Shown piece after piece: positions 1 to 6,994 of a DNA stretch of 14,625 bases. The translations under genes and the position numbers were made by a program. The DNA is taken from NCBI GenBank assembly GCA_005879245.1, contig VBLA01000075.1, forward strand, positions 4,302-18,926, in the 5' to 3' direction. The DNA is from Deltaproteobacteria bacterium. Lineage in GTDB: Bacteria > Desulfobacterota > Binatia > DP-6. The notes under the pieces are model-generated. The model was not told where the DNA came from. It was given only the letters and a program-made list of their open reading frames with translations, and ran no database searches. Numbering within the stretch: position 1 is the stretch's first letter; each line of letters starts with the position of its first letter.

Positions 1-362
1 CGCGGCTCGCCCTCGGAAACCTTGCCGTGACCGCAGACGAGTGCCGTGTCGCAGTCGCCCGCCTGCATCCGGATCCAGGCGTAGTGGGCGGCGAAGGCCG
101 CGTCCATTTCGAGGTGGAGGTCCTGCGTGGGCGGCCACGCTCCCATCACCTCGAGTGCGCTGACGAAACCGAAGGGACGACCGTCGATGTAGTCGGCCGA
201 GCCGGCCACCTGGTAGTCGATCGCCGAGCGCTCGACGCCACAGGCCGCCAGGGCGCAGCGGATCTGCGGGTAGAGCATCTCGGTCGCCATGCGATGCTCG
301 TCGCGCGCCACGATGGGGGCCTGCGCGAAGGCGACGACGGCGACGTTCCGGAGCCGGCTCAT
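1..362 (-). CDS. Thiolase-like / lipid-transfer protein (SCP-x type), 3' end outside window
   Basis: The visible N-terminal 120 residues begin MSRLRNVAVVAFAQAP and contain a thiolase-fold pattern: an early beta-strand (NVAVVAFAQ), a helix with EMLYPQIRCALAACGVE, then AGSADYIDG and LVCGHGKVSEGEP. Non-decarboxylating thiolases and Ltp2-type aldolases of the SCP-x family start this way. The active-site region lies beyond the window, so thiolysis and retro-aldol cleavage cannot be separated. The ATG overlaps the stop of the upstream DUF35 gene by four bases (ATGA), indicating translational coupling. In actinobacterial steroid side-chain degradation an Ltp2 thiolase works in complex with a DUF35 partner (ChsH2), and the gene order here fits such a complex (known family behaviour, inferred for this case). 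Confidence 0.85.
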   Translation of the reverse strand, partial: MSRLRNVAVVAFAQAPIVARDEHRMATEMLYPQIRCALAACGVERSAIDYQVAGSADYIDGRPFGFVSALEVMGAWPPTQDLHLEMDAAFAAHYAWIRMQAGDCDTALVCGHGKVSEGEP

Positions 363-859
363 AGCCGGTTGATGAACCCCTCGCGTGGCATGTCGGGCTC
401 GCCCGTCGGACGGAAGTGGAGGATGTCCTCGTGGCTCCCCTCGCGCTCCCCGTCGGGCTTCCAGACCGCCTCGACCCGCATGCCCATGCGAACCTCTTCC
501 GGCTTGCACTCCTGGATGAGCGCGTGGATGGAGATGTCCGCCCCGTCGAGCGCGATCGAGGCGACGACGTAGGGCAGCTCGAGCGCGCGCCCGATCACCG
601 GAATGTTGACGATGCAGAACGTGGTGACCACGCCTCTATCGGCGACCTCGACGAACTCGTCGGCCGGCGCGAGGCTCTCCGGCGAATTGACGAGCGGAGG
701 CACGAACACCTTGCCGGTCTCCGAGCAGCGCGCGCCCAGGATCTTCTTGTCCTTCAGCGCCCGCAGGTAGCGGGCCCGACAGTCGCCGGCGACGTAGTGG
801 TACGGGAGCCGCACCAGGGCGTCGACGTACTTGATCGGCTCGCGGGGCGGCTCGGCCAT
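359..859 (-). CDS. DUF35 OB-fold acyl-CoA-associated protein (second of a tandem pair)
   Basis: The predicted protein has 166 residues, starting MAEPPREPIKYVDALVRLPY from the ATG two bases after the previous gene's stop. Layout is typical of DUF35: an N-terminal helical part (residues 1-38), a rubredoxin-like segment (about 40-64), then a C-terminal OB-fold (about 68-150) with ALELPYVVASIALDGAD and MRVEAVWKPDGERE. Such proteins are partners of thiolases or of MaoC-like hydratases acting on CoA esters. In the zinc-ribbon segment only C45 remains (RCSETGKVFVPPLVNSP), where family members usually carry CxxC...CxxC, so zinc is probably not bound. The last four bases overlap the thiolase start, supporting a shared complex. 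No convincing ribosome-binding site precedes it, so it is probably coupled to the gene before. Confidence 0.85.
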   Translation of the reverse strand: MAEPPREPIKYVDALVRLPYHYVAGDCRARYLRALKDKKILGARCSETGKVFVPPLVNSPESLAPADEFVEVADRGVVTTFCIVNIPVIGRALELPYVVASIALDGADISIHALIQECKPEEVRMGMRVEAVWKPDGEREGSHEDILHFRPTGEPDMPREGFINRL

Positions 860-861
860 GG

Positions 862-1317
862 TCAGGTCGCCACGATCCGGAAGCACGCGATGTCGCGGAT
901 CGTCCCCTGACGCTGATCGTCGGGCGCCCAGACGGCCTCGACCCGGGTGCCCACGCGCAGGCGCGCGACGTCGTCCTTCACGACGTGCGCCAGCGCCGTG
1001 TCGGCACCGTCGAGGCGGACGAGGACGAACGCGAACGGGGTCGTGAAGGGGTGAAGTCCTTCGATCGGCTCGTGCACGACGGCGACGGCGGTCACTGTCC
1101 CCGTCGGCTGGACCTCGACCCATTCATCGCCGGCCGAACCATCCAGCTCGGAGTACCCGAGGGGTGGCACCACGACCCCTTGGCCGCGCACCCGCTGGCC
1201 CCAGATCTTCTTCTGTTCCTTCAGGCCCGCGAGGAAACGACCTATGACGGGTCCGGTCGAGTGCTTGTAGGGAAACTCGAGGACCACCTCCTGATGGAGC
1301 GGAGGGATCTCGGCCAT
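862..1317 (-). CDS. DUF35 OB-fold protein (first gene of DUF35-DUF35-thiolase operon)
   Basis: The protein has 151 residues, starting MAEIPPLHQEVVLEFPYKHS. Its architecture matches the following gene: N-terminal helix, ribbon region (KEQKKIWGQRVRGQGVVVPP, about 33-52) and OB-fold (GDEWVEVQPTGTVTAVAVVHEP onwards) ending FRIVAT. The ribbon contains no cysteine at all, so the metal site is fully lost. The longer open frame upstream (to about 1560) crosses a promoter, an operator and a large hairpin and is low-complexity, so the ATG at 1317 is preferred. The start lies only eight bases below a -10-like element, which suggests a very short leader or leaderless message. The tandem pair with the thiolase implies a multi-subunit thiolase/aldolase assembly. 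Substrate unknown. Confidence 0.85.
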   Translation of the reverse strand: MAEIPPLHQEVVLEFPYKHSTGPVIGRFLAGLKEQKKIWGQRVRGQGVVVPPLGYSELDGSAGDEWVEVQPTGTVTAVAVVHEPIEGLHPFTTPFAFVLVRLDGADTALAHVVKDDVARLRVGTRVEAVWAPDDQRQGTIRDIACFRIVAT

Positions 1318-1325
1318 GGGAGGGC

Positions 1326-1355
1326 GCCATAGCCGCCCAAACGTTCGTTTGTCAA
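1326..1355 (-). promoter_or_regulatory. Predicted sigma-70-type promoter of the DUF35-thiolase operon
   Basis: On the minus strand a perfect -35 hexamer TTGACA (1355-1350) is followed after 18 bases by TATGGC (1331-1326), an acceptable -10. The start codon of the first DUF35 gene is eight bases further on. The inverted-repeat operator lies in the spacer and overlaps the last two bases of the -35 element, so a bound repressor would occlude RNA polymerase. The -35 match is seen directly. Promoter activity is inferred. Confidence 0.5.
1338..1352 (-). promoter_or_regulatory. Predicted TetR operator (copy 2)
   Basis: CAAACG-TT-CGTTTG is a perfect 6+2+6 inverted repeat (1338-1351). The 15 bases 1338-1352 are identical to those upstream of the TetR gene at 8808-8822. 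Both copies have the same orientation relative to the gene they precede and lie 20 and 18 bases upstream of the ATG (counted to the shared repeat). Operators of this size and symmetry are usual for TetR dimers. The nearest regulator in the window is the TetR protein encoded at 8127-8789. Confidence 0.7.
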
Positions 1356-1404
1356 CCGTCTCCTGGCGCGTGGGCGCCACTGGCACGGGCCGTGGACGGA
1401 TCTC

Positions 1405-1552
1405 CGTCGCGTGCGGGGAGCGGGGCGCGGGGCACCCCCCGCTCGCCTTCGGTTCGGTCGCGTGGTGCGGCGCGAGGTCGCTCGAACGTCGCGGGCGCGA
1501 CCTCACAGGCGGCGCTCGGGGGGTGCCCCGCGCCCCGCTCCCCGATGTGACG
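1405..1552. repeat. Long inverted repeat / giant hairpin between histidine kinase and DUF35 operon
   Basis: Arms 1414-1441 and 1517-1544 are perfect 28-base reverse complements, nearly all G and C (arm start GGGGAGCGGGGCGCGGGGC). With one bulge at 1413 the stem extends outwards through 1405-1412 and 1545-1552, using two G-T pairs in transcript terms. The 75-base loop contains a second stem, GAGGTCGC (1474-1481) with GCGACCTC (1497-1504). It follows the kinase stop by about 100 bases, so it may end that transcript, though no T-run follows. It could also be a repeat-family element or a remnant of one. The rest of the gene-free stretch 1356-1652 shows no gene or other recognisable element. Confidence 0.85.
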
Positions 1553-1652
1553 TATGCCAATTTCCGCGCCTGCTAGCGCGCGAGGACCAGGAGCCGGCAC
1601 CTCTGGCTCCCCGCCCTCGCCCGCGCAGGAGCGGGATCGACTTGGCGTTGCC

Positions 1653-3416
1653 CTAGGCGGCGTTGCGAGCTGTCGGGGCGGCGGCCAAGCGGGGGAGGAC
1701 GATGGTGAAGGTCGAGCCTTCCCGCGGTGCGCTCTCGAGCGTGATCGTGCCGCCGAGCTGTCGCACGAACCGCCGCACGATGTAGAGCCCGAGCCCGCTG
1801 CCGCCGAAGCGCCGCGAGTCGGATCCATCGGCCTGTCGGAACATCTCGAAGACGAGCTCCTGGTCCTCGTGTCGGATGCCGATCCCCGTGTCGGCTACGC
1901 GGAGGACGACGGCCTCCGCGTCGAGCTGCACCTTGGCCCGCACCGAGCCGCGCTCGGTGAATTTGAGGCCGTTGTTGACCAGGTTCCGGATGACCACCTT
2001 CAGCTTGCGCGGATCGGTCACCAGCGCGACGTCCTCCACGCCGTCGTCCCACTCGAGGCGTACCTCCGGTCGTCGCGGCAGCCGCGCGCAGCCCTGCCCG
2101 AGCTCCGTCCAGAACGTCCGGAGCGGGACGCTCTCGAGCCGCACCTCGTCACGGGCCGCTTCGATCCGGCCGATCTCGAGCGTGCTCTCGATCAGCTCGA
2201 GGAGCTCCCGCCCGGCCACCGCGATCCGCCGCACGAACACGTGGCGGGGATCGGTCGCCGGCGTCTCCTCCTCCACCATCTCGGCGTAGCCGAGGATGAC
2301 GTTGATCGGCGTCCGCAGCTCGTGGGATATCGTCGACACGAACTCGGACTTGATGCGGCTCGCATGTCCGAGCTCCTCGACCAAGCGGGCGTTGGTCAGG
2401 GCCAGCGAGGCGATCTGCGTGACGCCTTCCATGAGCCGCCGCTGCTGGCGGCTGAAGCGGCTCTCCGGCTCGGAAAGCACCGCAGTGTGGATGGCGATGA
2501 TGTCATCGCCGTGCCGGAGGGCGCCGTGCAGGCGTACGCCGGCGCCCTCGGGTGCCGGAAATCCCGCCGGCTCGTCGACCTCCACCAGCTCCTCACGCTG
2601 GAGCGCGGCCAGCAGCGGCGCGATGCAGGCACGCGGCACCTGCACGGGATCGGCGGACGGCGCGTCGGGGAGCGCGTCGTGTCCGGCGACGAGCACGTAC
2701 GCATCCCGTTCGGGCTGAAAAATCCAGGTCTGGCTGGATCCGCAGCGCAGCACCTCGGTCGTGACCCGGCACAAGCACTCGAGGATGCCGGGCGTATCGA
2801 CCAGGGCAATCATCTCCCGTCCCACGCGGGCGAGTGCGGCCGACACCTCGGCCTCGGCGTCCGAGTGTCGCTTGGCGGCTGCGAGCGCTTCCTCGGCTTG
2901 CCTCCGCTCGCGCTGGTCACGCTGCGAGTCCCAGGCGATGTAGACCGAGGTGACGAAGGCGAGGATCATCGCGACCGCCGGATACGAGGCCGCCGCGGCG
3001 GACAAGTCGAGCGCCACCGTGTTCCAGAGGACGGCGAGACTCGCGACGCCCACCATGGCCAGCTGCGGCCGCGCACCCCACGGCAGGAAGGTCGCCGTCG
3101 CCGTGGTGAAGATGATGAAGAGGAGCGAGGTCGTCGCGAGGTCGCGGGTGAGAATGCCGGACGCCGCGGTCGTGATGCAGACCTCGATCGAGATCGTGAG
3201 GGCGACCGGAACACCCCACCGCCAGCGTCTGGGCTCGCGGAGCATCCAGAAGGCCCAGAGGATGGTGCCGAGCTGCACGCATTTGAGGGCGTAGAGCGGA
3301 AGGAGCTGCGCGCGATCGAACGTCAGCTCGGCCAGCGCAAACAGGACGAGCGCGAGCAGCAGGATCCACAGCCCGGCTCGGATGCGTCGGACGAGTAGGG
3401 GCGTCGTCGCGTCGAT
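1653..3416 (-). CDS. Membrane-bound sensor histidine kinase (6 TM, GAF, HisKA, HATPase_c), probable ATC start
   Basis: From the ATC at 3416 the protein would have 587 residues. About six hydrophobic segments fill residues 14-162 (first LWILLLALVLFALAEL, last VAMILAFVTSVYIAW). A charged coiled coil (about 163-195), a GAF-like domain (about 195-343) and the kinase core follow. The phospho-acceptor is H365 in STISHELRTPINVILGY. The ATP lid shows the N-box (NLVNNGLKF, N482 region), G1 (DTGIGI, D509) and G2 (GGSGLGL, 538-544). There is no receiver domain and no response regulator adjacent, so its partner is elsewhere. The first canonical start in frame is GTG at 3278, which would remove the first membrane helix. 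Upstream the frame stays open only to a stop at 3483, with no ATG, GTG or TTG. AGGAG (3428-3424) sits seven bases before the ATC. Confidence 0.85.
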   Translation of the reverse strand: MDATTPLLVRRIRAGLWILLLALVLFALAELTFDRAQLLPLYALKCVQLGTILWAFWMLREPRRWRWGVPVALTISIEVCITTAASGILTRDLATTSLLFIIFTTATATFLPWGARPQLAMVGVASLAVLWNTVALDLSAAAASYPAVAMILAFVTSVYIAWDSQRDQRERRQAEEALAAAKRHSDAEAEVSAALARVGREMIALVDTPGILECLCRVTTEVLRCGSSQTWIFQPERDAYVLVAGHDALPDAPSADPVQVPRACIAPLLAALQREELVEVDEPAGFPAPEGAGVRLHGALRHGDDIIAIHTAVLSEPESRFSRQQRRLMEGVTQIASLALTNARLVEELGHASRIKSEFVSTISHELRTPINVILGYAEMVEEETPATDPRHVFVRRIAVAGRELLELIESTLEIGRIEAARDEVRLESVPLRTFWTELGQGCARLPRRPEVRLEWDDGVEDVALVTDPRKLKVVIRNLVNNGLKFTERGSVRAKVQLDAEAVVLRVADTGIGIRHEDQELVFEMFRQADGSDSRRFGGSGLGLYIVRRFVRQLGGTITLESAPREGSTFTIVLPRLAAAPTARNAA

Positions 3417-3420
3417 GGCT

Positions 3421-3495
3421 TTGCTCCTCGCGCCCCCCTGCGGAGCATGCGTGATGCCGTCGCAGGCGCAGGGGAGCGGCGCTCACGAGGAGCAA
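3421..3495 (-). promoter_or_regulatory. Structured leader of the kinase gene that buries its Shine-Dalgarno
   Basis: TTGCTCCTCG (3421-3430, plus-strand reading) and CGAGGAGCAA (3486-3495) are a perfect 10-bp inverted repeat. Nested inside, CCCCTGCG (3435-3442) and CGCAGGGG (3467-3474) form a perfect 8-bp stem. On the minus-strand transcript the AGGAG of the kinase gene falls in the 3' arm, so folding would hide it. This could be translational control or part of a termination structure. The pairing is seen; the function is inferred. Confidence 0.55.
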
Positions 3496-3603
3496 CCCGC
3501 ATGCCACCGAAACCCAATATCCATGGGCCCGAGCGCAGGAGACGACGGGGACCGCCCGCCCCGACGGGTGTGCCAGCGCTGACCCATGCGTGGCGCAATG
3601 CCC

Positions 3604-3625
3604 CGGGCCGGCGCAGGCGGGCCCG
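3604..3625 (-). terminator. Possible weak terminator after the transglutaminase-like gene
   Basis: CGGGCC (3604-3609) pairs with GGCCCG (3620-3625), loop ten bases, starting directly after the stop codon of the minus-strand gene. An outer GCGCTGAC/GTCAGCGC pair (3576-3583, 3625-3632) overlaps the stop. No T-run follows, so intrinsic termination is doubtful. The rest of 3496-3603 shows nothing recognisable. Confidence 0.3.
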
Positions 3626-4636
3626 TCAGCGCAAGGCGCTCGCCCCCTCGACGTAGCGGAACGTCCAGCTGACCCCGGGGAGGTCCTGGCCGTCGGCGCG
3701 TGCCACCGGATAGACGAGGTAGTTGAGGCGCTTTCCTCGCGGGTCGGGCTCGAGCGGAAGATCGCGCGCGCGAGTGAGGAGTATCCGGTTCCCCGAGAGG
3801 CTGCCGAAGAAGTAGTCCTTCAGCTCGGGATGCTTGCGCGCCTCGGAAATGTCGACCGGCACCCAGCCGGCCCCCGGGGCGTAGAACTCCGCCCAGCAGT
3901 GGTACCCCGCGACGTCCTGCGCAGCGTGATCGCTGCCGTCGCCGTAGGCGAGCGGGAATCCGATGTTCCAGCGCGCCGGAATGCCGCTCGCCCGCGCGAG
4001 ACCGATGAACAGCGTATGGAAGTCGGTACAGTTTCCCTTGCCGATCTTGAGGCAGTACGGGATGTCGCCCAGCCCCCACCCGGGGACGCTCTTGTCGTAC
4101 TGCATGTGATCGTAGACCCAGTCGTAGAGCGCCCGCGCCTTGGCGACCACCGTGTCCTCGCGCGCCGTCGTGCGACGGGCAATGGTGCGCACCTCGTCGT
4201 TGATCTGGACGACGGAGCTCGGCGCGAGCTCGCCGCCGTAGGCGACCGGGTCGATGTCCTCGAGACCCGTGCGGCTCGCCGACGTCGTCACCCGGACCTC
4301 GCGGCGGGCGATGGTTGCCGTCTCGGTGAGCGTGACGGGCTCGTGCGGATCGGCAACCCGCAGGTACGCCACGCGATCGCCGGAGCCGGGCAGGCGCATC
4401 ACCGTCGGCGGGCGGCTCCCGGTGAGCCGCAGGGCGAGAACGGCCTGATCCTCCTCACGCGGCAGGGGGAGCCAGAGCTCGAGCTCGTGCGCGTCCGCGG
4501 GGGGCGTGACCCGGGCCTCGTACGTGAAGGTCACGGTGCGTGGCCCGACGGACTCGGGGCCGAGCGCTTCGCCGCCGCTCGCCGCCGCGGGGCCGAGGAT
4601 GATGGCCGAGATCGCGAACATCATGAGTCGCCGCAT
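3626..4636 (-). CDS. Exported transglutaminase-like (papain-fold) protein
   Basis: The product has 336 residues. Residues 1-20 look like a signal peptide (MRRLMMFAISAIILGPAAAS). A beta-rich N-terminal domain (about 30-120, FTYEARVTPPADAHELELWLPLP) precedes the transglutaminase core. The triad is visible: C203 in GKGNCTDFHTLFIGLARASGIPAR (split motif 199-222), H246 in GYHCWAEFY and D262 in WVPVDISEARKHPE. Bacterial members of this family are proteases, amidases or structural domains more often than cross-linking enzymes. The ATG at 4636 follows AAGGAG at a short spacing, 23 bases after the acyl-CoA dehydrogenase stop. It closes the tetR-P450-NMO-ACAD run; why a periplasmic protease-like protein sits in a CoA-ester operon is unclear. 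Confidence 0.85.
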   Translation of the reverse strand: MRRLMMFAISAIILGPAAASGGEALGPESVGPRTVTFTYEARVTPPADAHELELWLPLPREEDQAVLALRLTGSRPPTVMRLPGSGDRVAYLRVADPHEPVTLTETATIARREVRVTTSASRTGLEDIDPVAYGGELAPSSVVQINDEVRTIARRTTAREDTVVAKARALYDWVYDHMQYDKSVPGWGLGDIPYCLKIGKGNCTDFHTLFIGLARASGIPARWNIGFPLAYGDGSDHAAQDVAGYHCWAEFYAPGAGWVPVDISEARKHPELKDYFFGSLSGNRILLTRARDLPLEPDPRGKRLNYLVYPVARADGQDLPGVSWTFRYVEGASALR

Positions 4637-4659
4637 GCTGCTCCTTCCTGGCCCCTCGC

Positions 4660-5850
4660 TCAGCGTGGCAGGCCGAGGAGGCGTTGCGCGATCAGGCTCC
4701 GCTGGATCTCGGACGTGCCACCCATGATGGTCTCGGAGCGCGAGTAGAGGTAGGCGCGCGGGCGGTCGCCCCCCTCGATCGCATGCGTGCCCGACACGAT
4801 CGGGCCGTAGGCGCCGAAGACGTCGAGGGCGAGCTCCTGGAGGTGCTGGTCGGTCTCGCTGCCGAGCACCTTCTCGATCGAGCTCTCCGTGCCGGGCTCG
4901 CCGGCATTGCGGAGCAGGCGGGTGAGGCTCCGATAGCCGGCGAGTCGAAGGAGCTCGACCTCGATCCAGACCTGGGTCAGCCGCTGGCGCAGAACGGGGT
5001 CGCGCAGCGCGCGGACGCCCGCAGGGTGAGCGCGCGCCGTGCGGAGGAGGTCCTCGAGGCTCCGGCGGATCTTCCGCTGGAAGGTGAAGGTCCACACCGG
5101 CCCGCGCTCGTGGGCCAGGATGCCCATGGCGATCTGCCAGCCCGCGCCCGGGGCCCCCACCAGCAGTTCGCCCGGCACACGCACGTCCTCGAAGAACACC
5201 TCGCAGAACTCGGCCTCGCCGGTCATCTGCCGGAGCGGCCGGACGGTGACGCCCGGGCTCCGCATGTCGACGAGCAGGAGACTCAGCCCCTTGTGCTTCG
5301 GCGCCTCCGCTTCGGTGCGACAGAGGAGAAAGCACCAGTCCGCGATGTCGGCGTGGCTGGTCCAGACCTTCTGGCCATTCACGACCAGCGTGTTCCCCTG
5401 CCGCTCGGCGCGCGTGCGGAGCGCCGCCAGGTCGGAGCCCGCCCCCGGTTCGGAGAATCCCTGGCACCACAGCTCCTCCCCCGAGAGGAGGGAACGGATG
5501 AAGCGGCGCCGCTGGGCTTCGCTGCCGTACCGGAGGAGAGCAGGGCCGATGAGATCGACGTACGACGCGGCCGGTGGCCGTGGGGCGCCCACCTCGTCGA
5601 GCGCCTGGTCGAAGAGCCAGCGTTCGACGGGCGTGGCGGCGCGGCCCCCGTGCTCGCGCGGCCAGGCGACGGCAGCCCAGCCGCCGTGGTGGAGGAGGCG
5701 TTGCCAGGCGCGCGCGATCTCGAGCCACATCGGCTCCTCGACCCGCGTCCAGCAGTGGTCTCGCCGCCAGGCCGCCGGGAGGTTCGCTTCGAGCCAGGCG
5801 CGCGCCTCCTCCGCGAAGCCGAGCTCCGCGCGCGAGAAGGAGAAATCCAT
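4660..5850 (-). CDS. Acyl-CoA dehydrogenase (FadE family)
   Basis: The enzyme has 396 residues, the normal length, and would oxidise an acyl-CoA to the 2-enoyl-CoA with FAD. The N-terminal helical domain (1-125) is followed by the flavin/substrate segment CQGFSEPGAGSDLAALRTRA (129-148) and KVWTSHADIADWCFL, then the beta domain and C-terminal helices ending ETIMGGTSEIQRSLIAQRLLGLPR. The Glu used by short- and medium-chain enzymes in YEGT is Gly here (G377). E248 in LAHERG occupies the helix-G position used by isovaleryl- and long-chain enzymes and is the likely base. Members of this branch act on branched-chain or steroid-type CoA esters, sometimes as heteromers; only one subunit gene is present here. 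It starts four bases after the NMO-like gene's stop. Confidence 0.93.
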   Translation of the reverse strand: MDFSFSRAELGFAEEARAWLEANLPAAWRRDHCWTRVEEPMWLEIARAWQRLLHHGGWAAVAWPREHGGRAATPVERWLFDQALDEVGAPRPPAASYVDLIGPALLRYGSEAQRRRFIRSLLSGEELWCQGFSEPGAGSDLAALRTRAERQGNTLVVNGQKVWTSHADIADWCFLLCRTEAEAPKHKGLSLLLVDMRSPGVTVRPLRQMTGEAEFCEVFFEDVRVPGELLVGAPGAGWQIAMGILAHERGPVWTFTFQRKIRRSLEDLLRTARAHPAGVRALRDPVLRQRLTQVWIEVELLRLAGYRSLTRLLRNAGEPGTESSIEKVLGSETDQHLQELALDVFGAYGPIVSGTHAIEGGDRPRAYLYSRSETIMGGTSEIQRSLIAQRLLGLPR

Positions 5851-5854
5851 GCGC

Positions 5855-6994
5855 CTAAGGGGTCGAGCCGGAGACCATCTCCCCCATGCGGCCGAGGGCG
5901 TCGACGCATTCCTCGACCATGTCGTAGATGACCTCGCGCACGGGCCGGACGTCCTTCATCCGCCCCACGATCTGGCCGATCGGCGTGCCCACCAGCTCCT
6001 TCGCGCCGGAGCTCTCGACGTGCGCGTAGCGGTGGATGCGGCTCACCGCCTCGACCGTGAGCATGAACTGGAGCGGCATGGGGAGCGCGCCGGGCGAGTC
6101 CGCAGCGTCCCACGCGTCGGTCCAGGCGGTCCGGAGCTGGCGCGCCGGCTTGCCCGTGAGGGCCCGCGACCGGACGGTGTCGCGCGAGGAGGCGCGGAGG
6201 ACCTTCTGGACCGCGACCGGATGGAGATCGCTCTCCGTGGTGGTGAGCCAGATCGATCCGGTCCACGCGCCGTCGGCACCCAGGGCGAGCGCCGCCGCGA
6301 TCTGCCGCCCGCACCCGATGCCGCCGGCCGCGAGGACCGGTGTCGGATGCACGGCGTCGACCACCTCGGGGACGAGGACCATGGTGGCGACATCGCCGGT
6401 GTGCCCTCCCGCCTCGGTACCCTGGGCGACCACGATGTCCACGCCGGCCTCGACCTGATGGCGCGCGTGCTGCACGGCGCCGCACAGCGCCGCCACCTGG
6501 ATGCCATGCGCGTGCACCTTCTCGATGACGTCGGCGGGCGGCGTCCCGAGCGCGTTTGCCAAGAGCTTCACCGCGGGATGACGGAGCGCGACGTCGACCT
6601 GGGAGCGGGCGCTGTCGTGGATCCACCCGAGCAGGCCCTCGTGTGCCCCCTCTCCCTCCGGGAGCTTCGGGACGTTGTACTTCTCGAGCACCTGACTCAC
6701 GAAACGGCGGTGCGCCTCCGGGATCATGCCTTCGAAGGTGGCCTTGTCGAGCACCCCGGCATCCCGGCCGGCGTACATCTCCGGCATGACCACGTCGACG
6801 CCGTAGGGCTTCCCGCCCACGTGCTCGTCGATCCAGCGGAGCTCGACCTCGAGCTGGTCCGGCGGAAAAGCGAGCGCGCCGAAGACGCCGAAGCCGCCGG
6901 CCCGGCTGACCGCCGCGACGACGTCGCGACAGTGGCTGAAAGCGAAGATGGGGAACTCGATGCCGAGCAGGTCACAGATGCGGGTGTGCATCAT
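5855..6994 (-). CDS. Nitronate monooxygenase / 2-nitropropane dioxygenase-like FMN protein
   Basis: The protein has 379 residues of TIM-barrel type, starting MMHTRICDLLGIEFPIFAFSH. FMN-contact motifs are clear: AGGFGVFGA (32-40), QGTEAGGHTG (191-200, with H198) and AAGGIGCGRQIAAALALGADG (phosphate loop, 222-242). Despite the name, relatives in CoA-ester and steroid-degradation clusters are often flavin reductases or dehydrogenases rather than nitronate oxidases. The first ATG (6994) lies 23 bases inside the 3' end of the P450 gene. A second ATG directly after it at 6991 is an equal candidate. The overlap and the four-base gap to the next gene indicate one operon. Confidence 0.9.
   Translation of the reverse strand: MMHTRICDLLGIEFPIFAFSHCRDVVAAVSRAGGFGVFGALAFPPDQLEVELRWIDEHVGGKPYGVDVVMPEMYAGRDAGVLDKATFEGMIPEAHRRFVSQVLEKYNVPKLPEGEGAHEGLLGWIHDSARSQVDVALRHPAVKLLANALGTPPADVIEKVHAHGIQVAALCGAVQHARHQVEAGVDIVVAQGTEAGGHTGDVATMVLVPEVVDAVHPTPVLAAGGIGCGRQIAAALALGADGAWTGSIWLTTTESDLHPVAVQKVLRASSRDTVRSRALTGKPARQLRTAWTDAWDAADSPGALPMPLQFMLTVEAVSRIHRYAHVESSGAKELVGTPIGQIVGRMKDVRPVREVIYDMVEECVDALGRMGEMVSGSTP

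Noticed and set aside
1338-1352. Chance palindrome
   Set aside because: A 15-base exact repeat at two promoters with the same spacing and orientation is unlikely by chance, so it is kept as an operator.
1554-3398. 614-residue open frame on the plus strand opposite the histidine kinase
   Set aside because: Antisense shadow typical of GC-rich DNA; the opposite strand encodes all histidine-kinase motifs and the plus-strand product has no family features.
4637-5728. Extension of the transglutaminase-like frame to 700 residues
   Set aside because: The extra part is the acyl-CoA dehydrogenase gene read in the wrong frame; ATG 4636 has a Shine-Dalgarno and a signal peptide.
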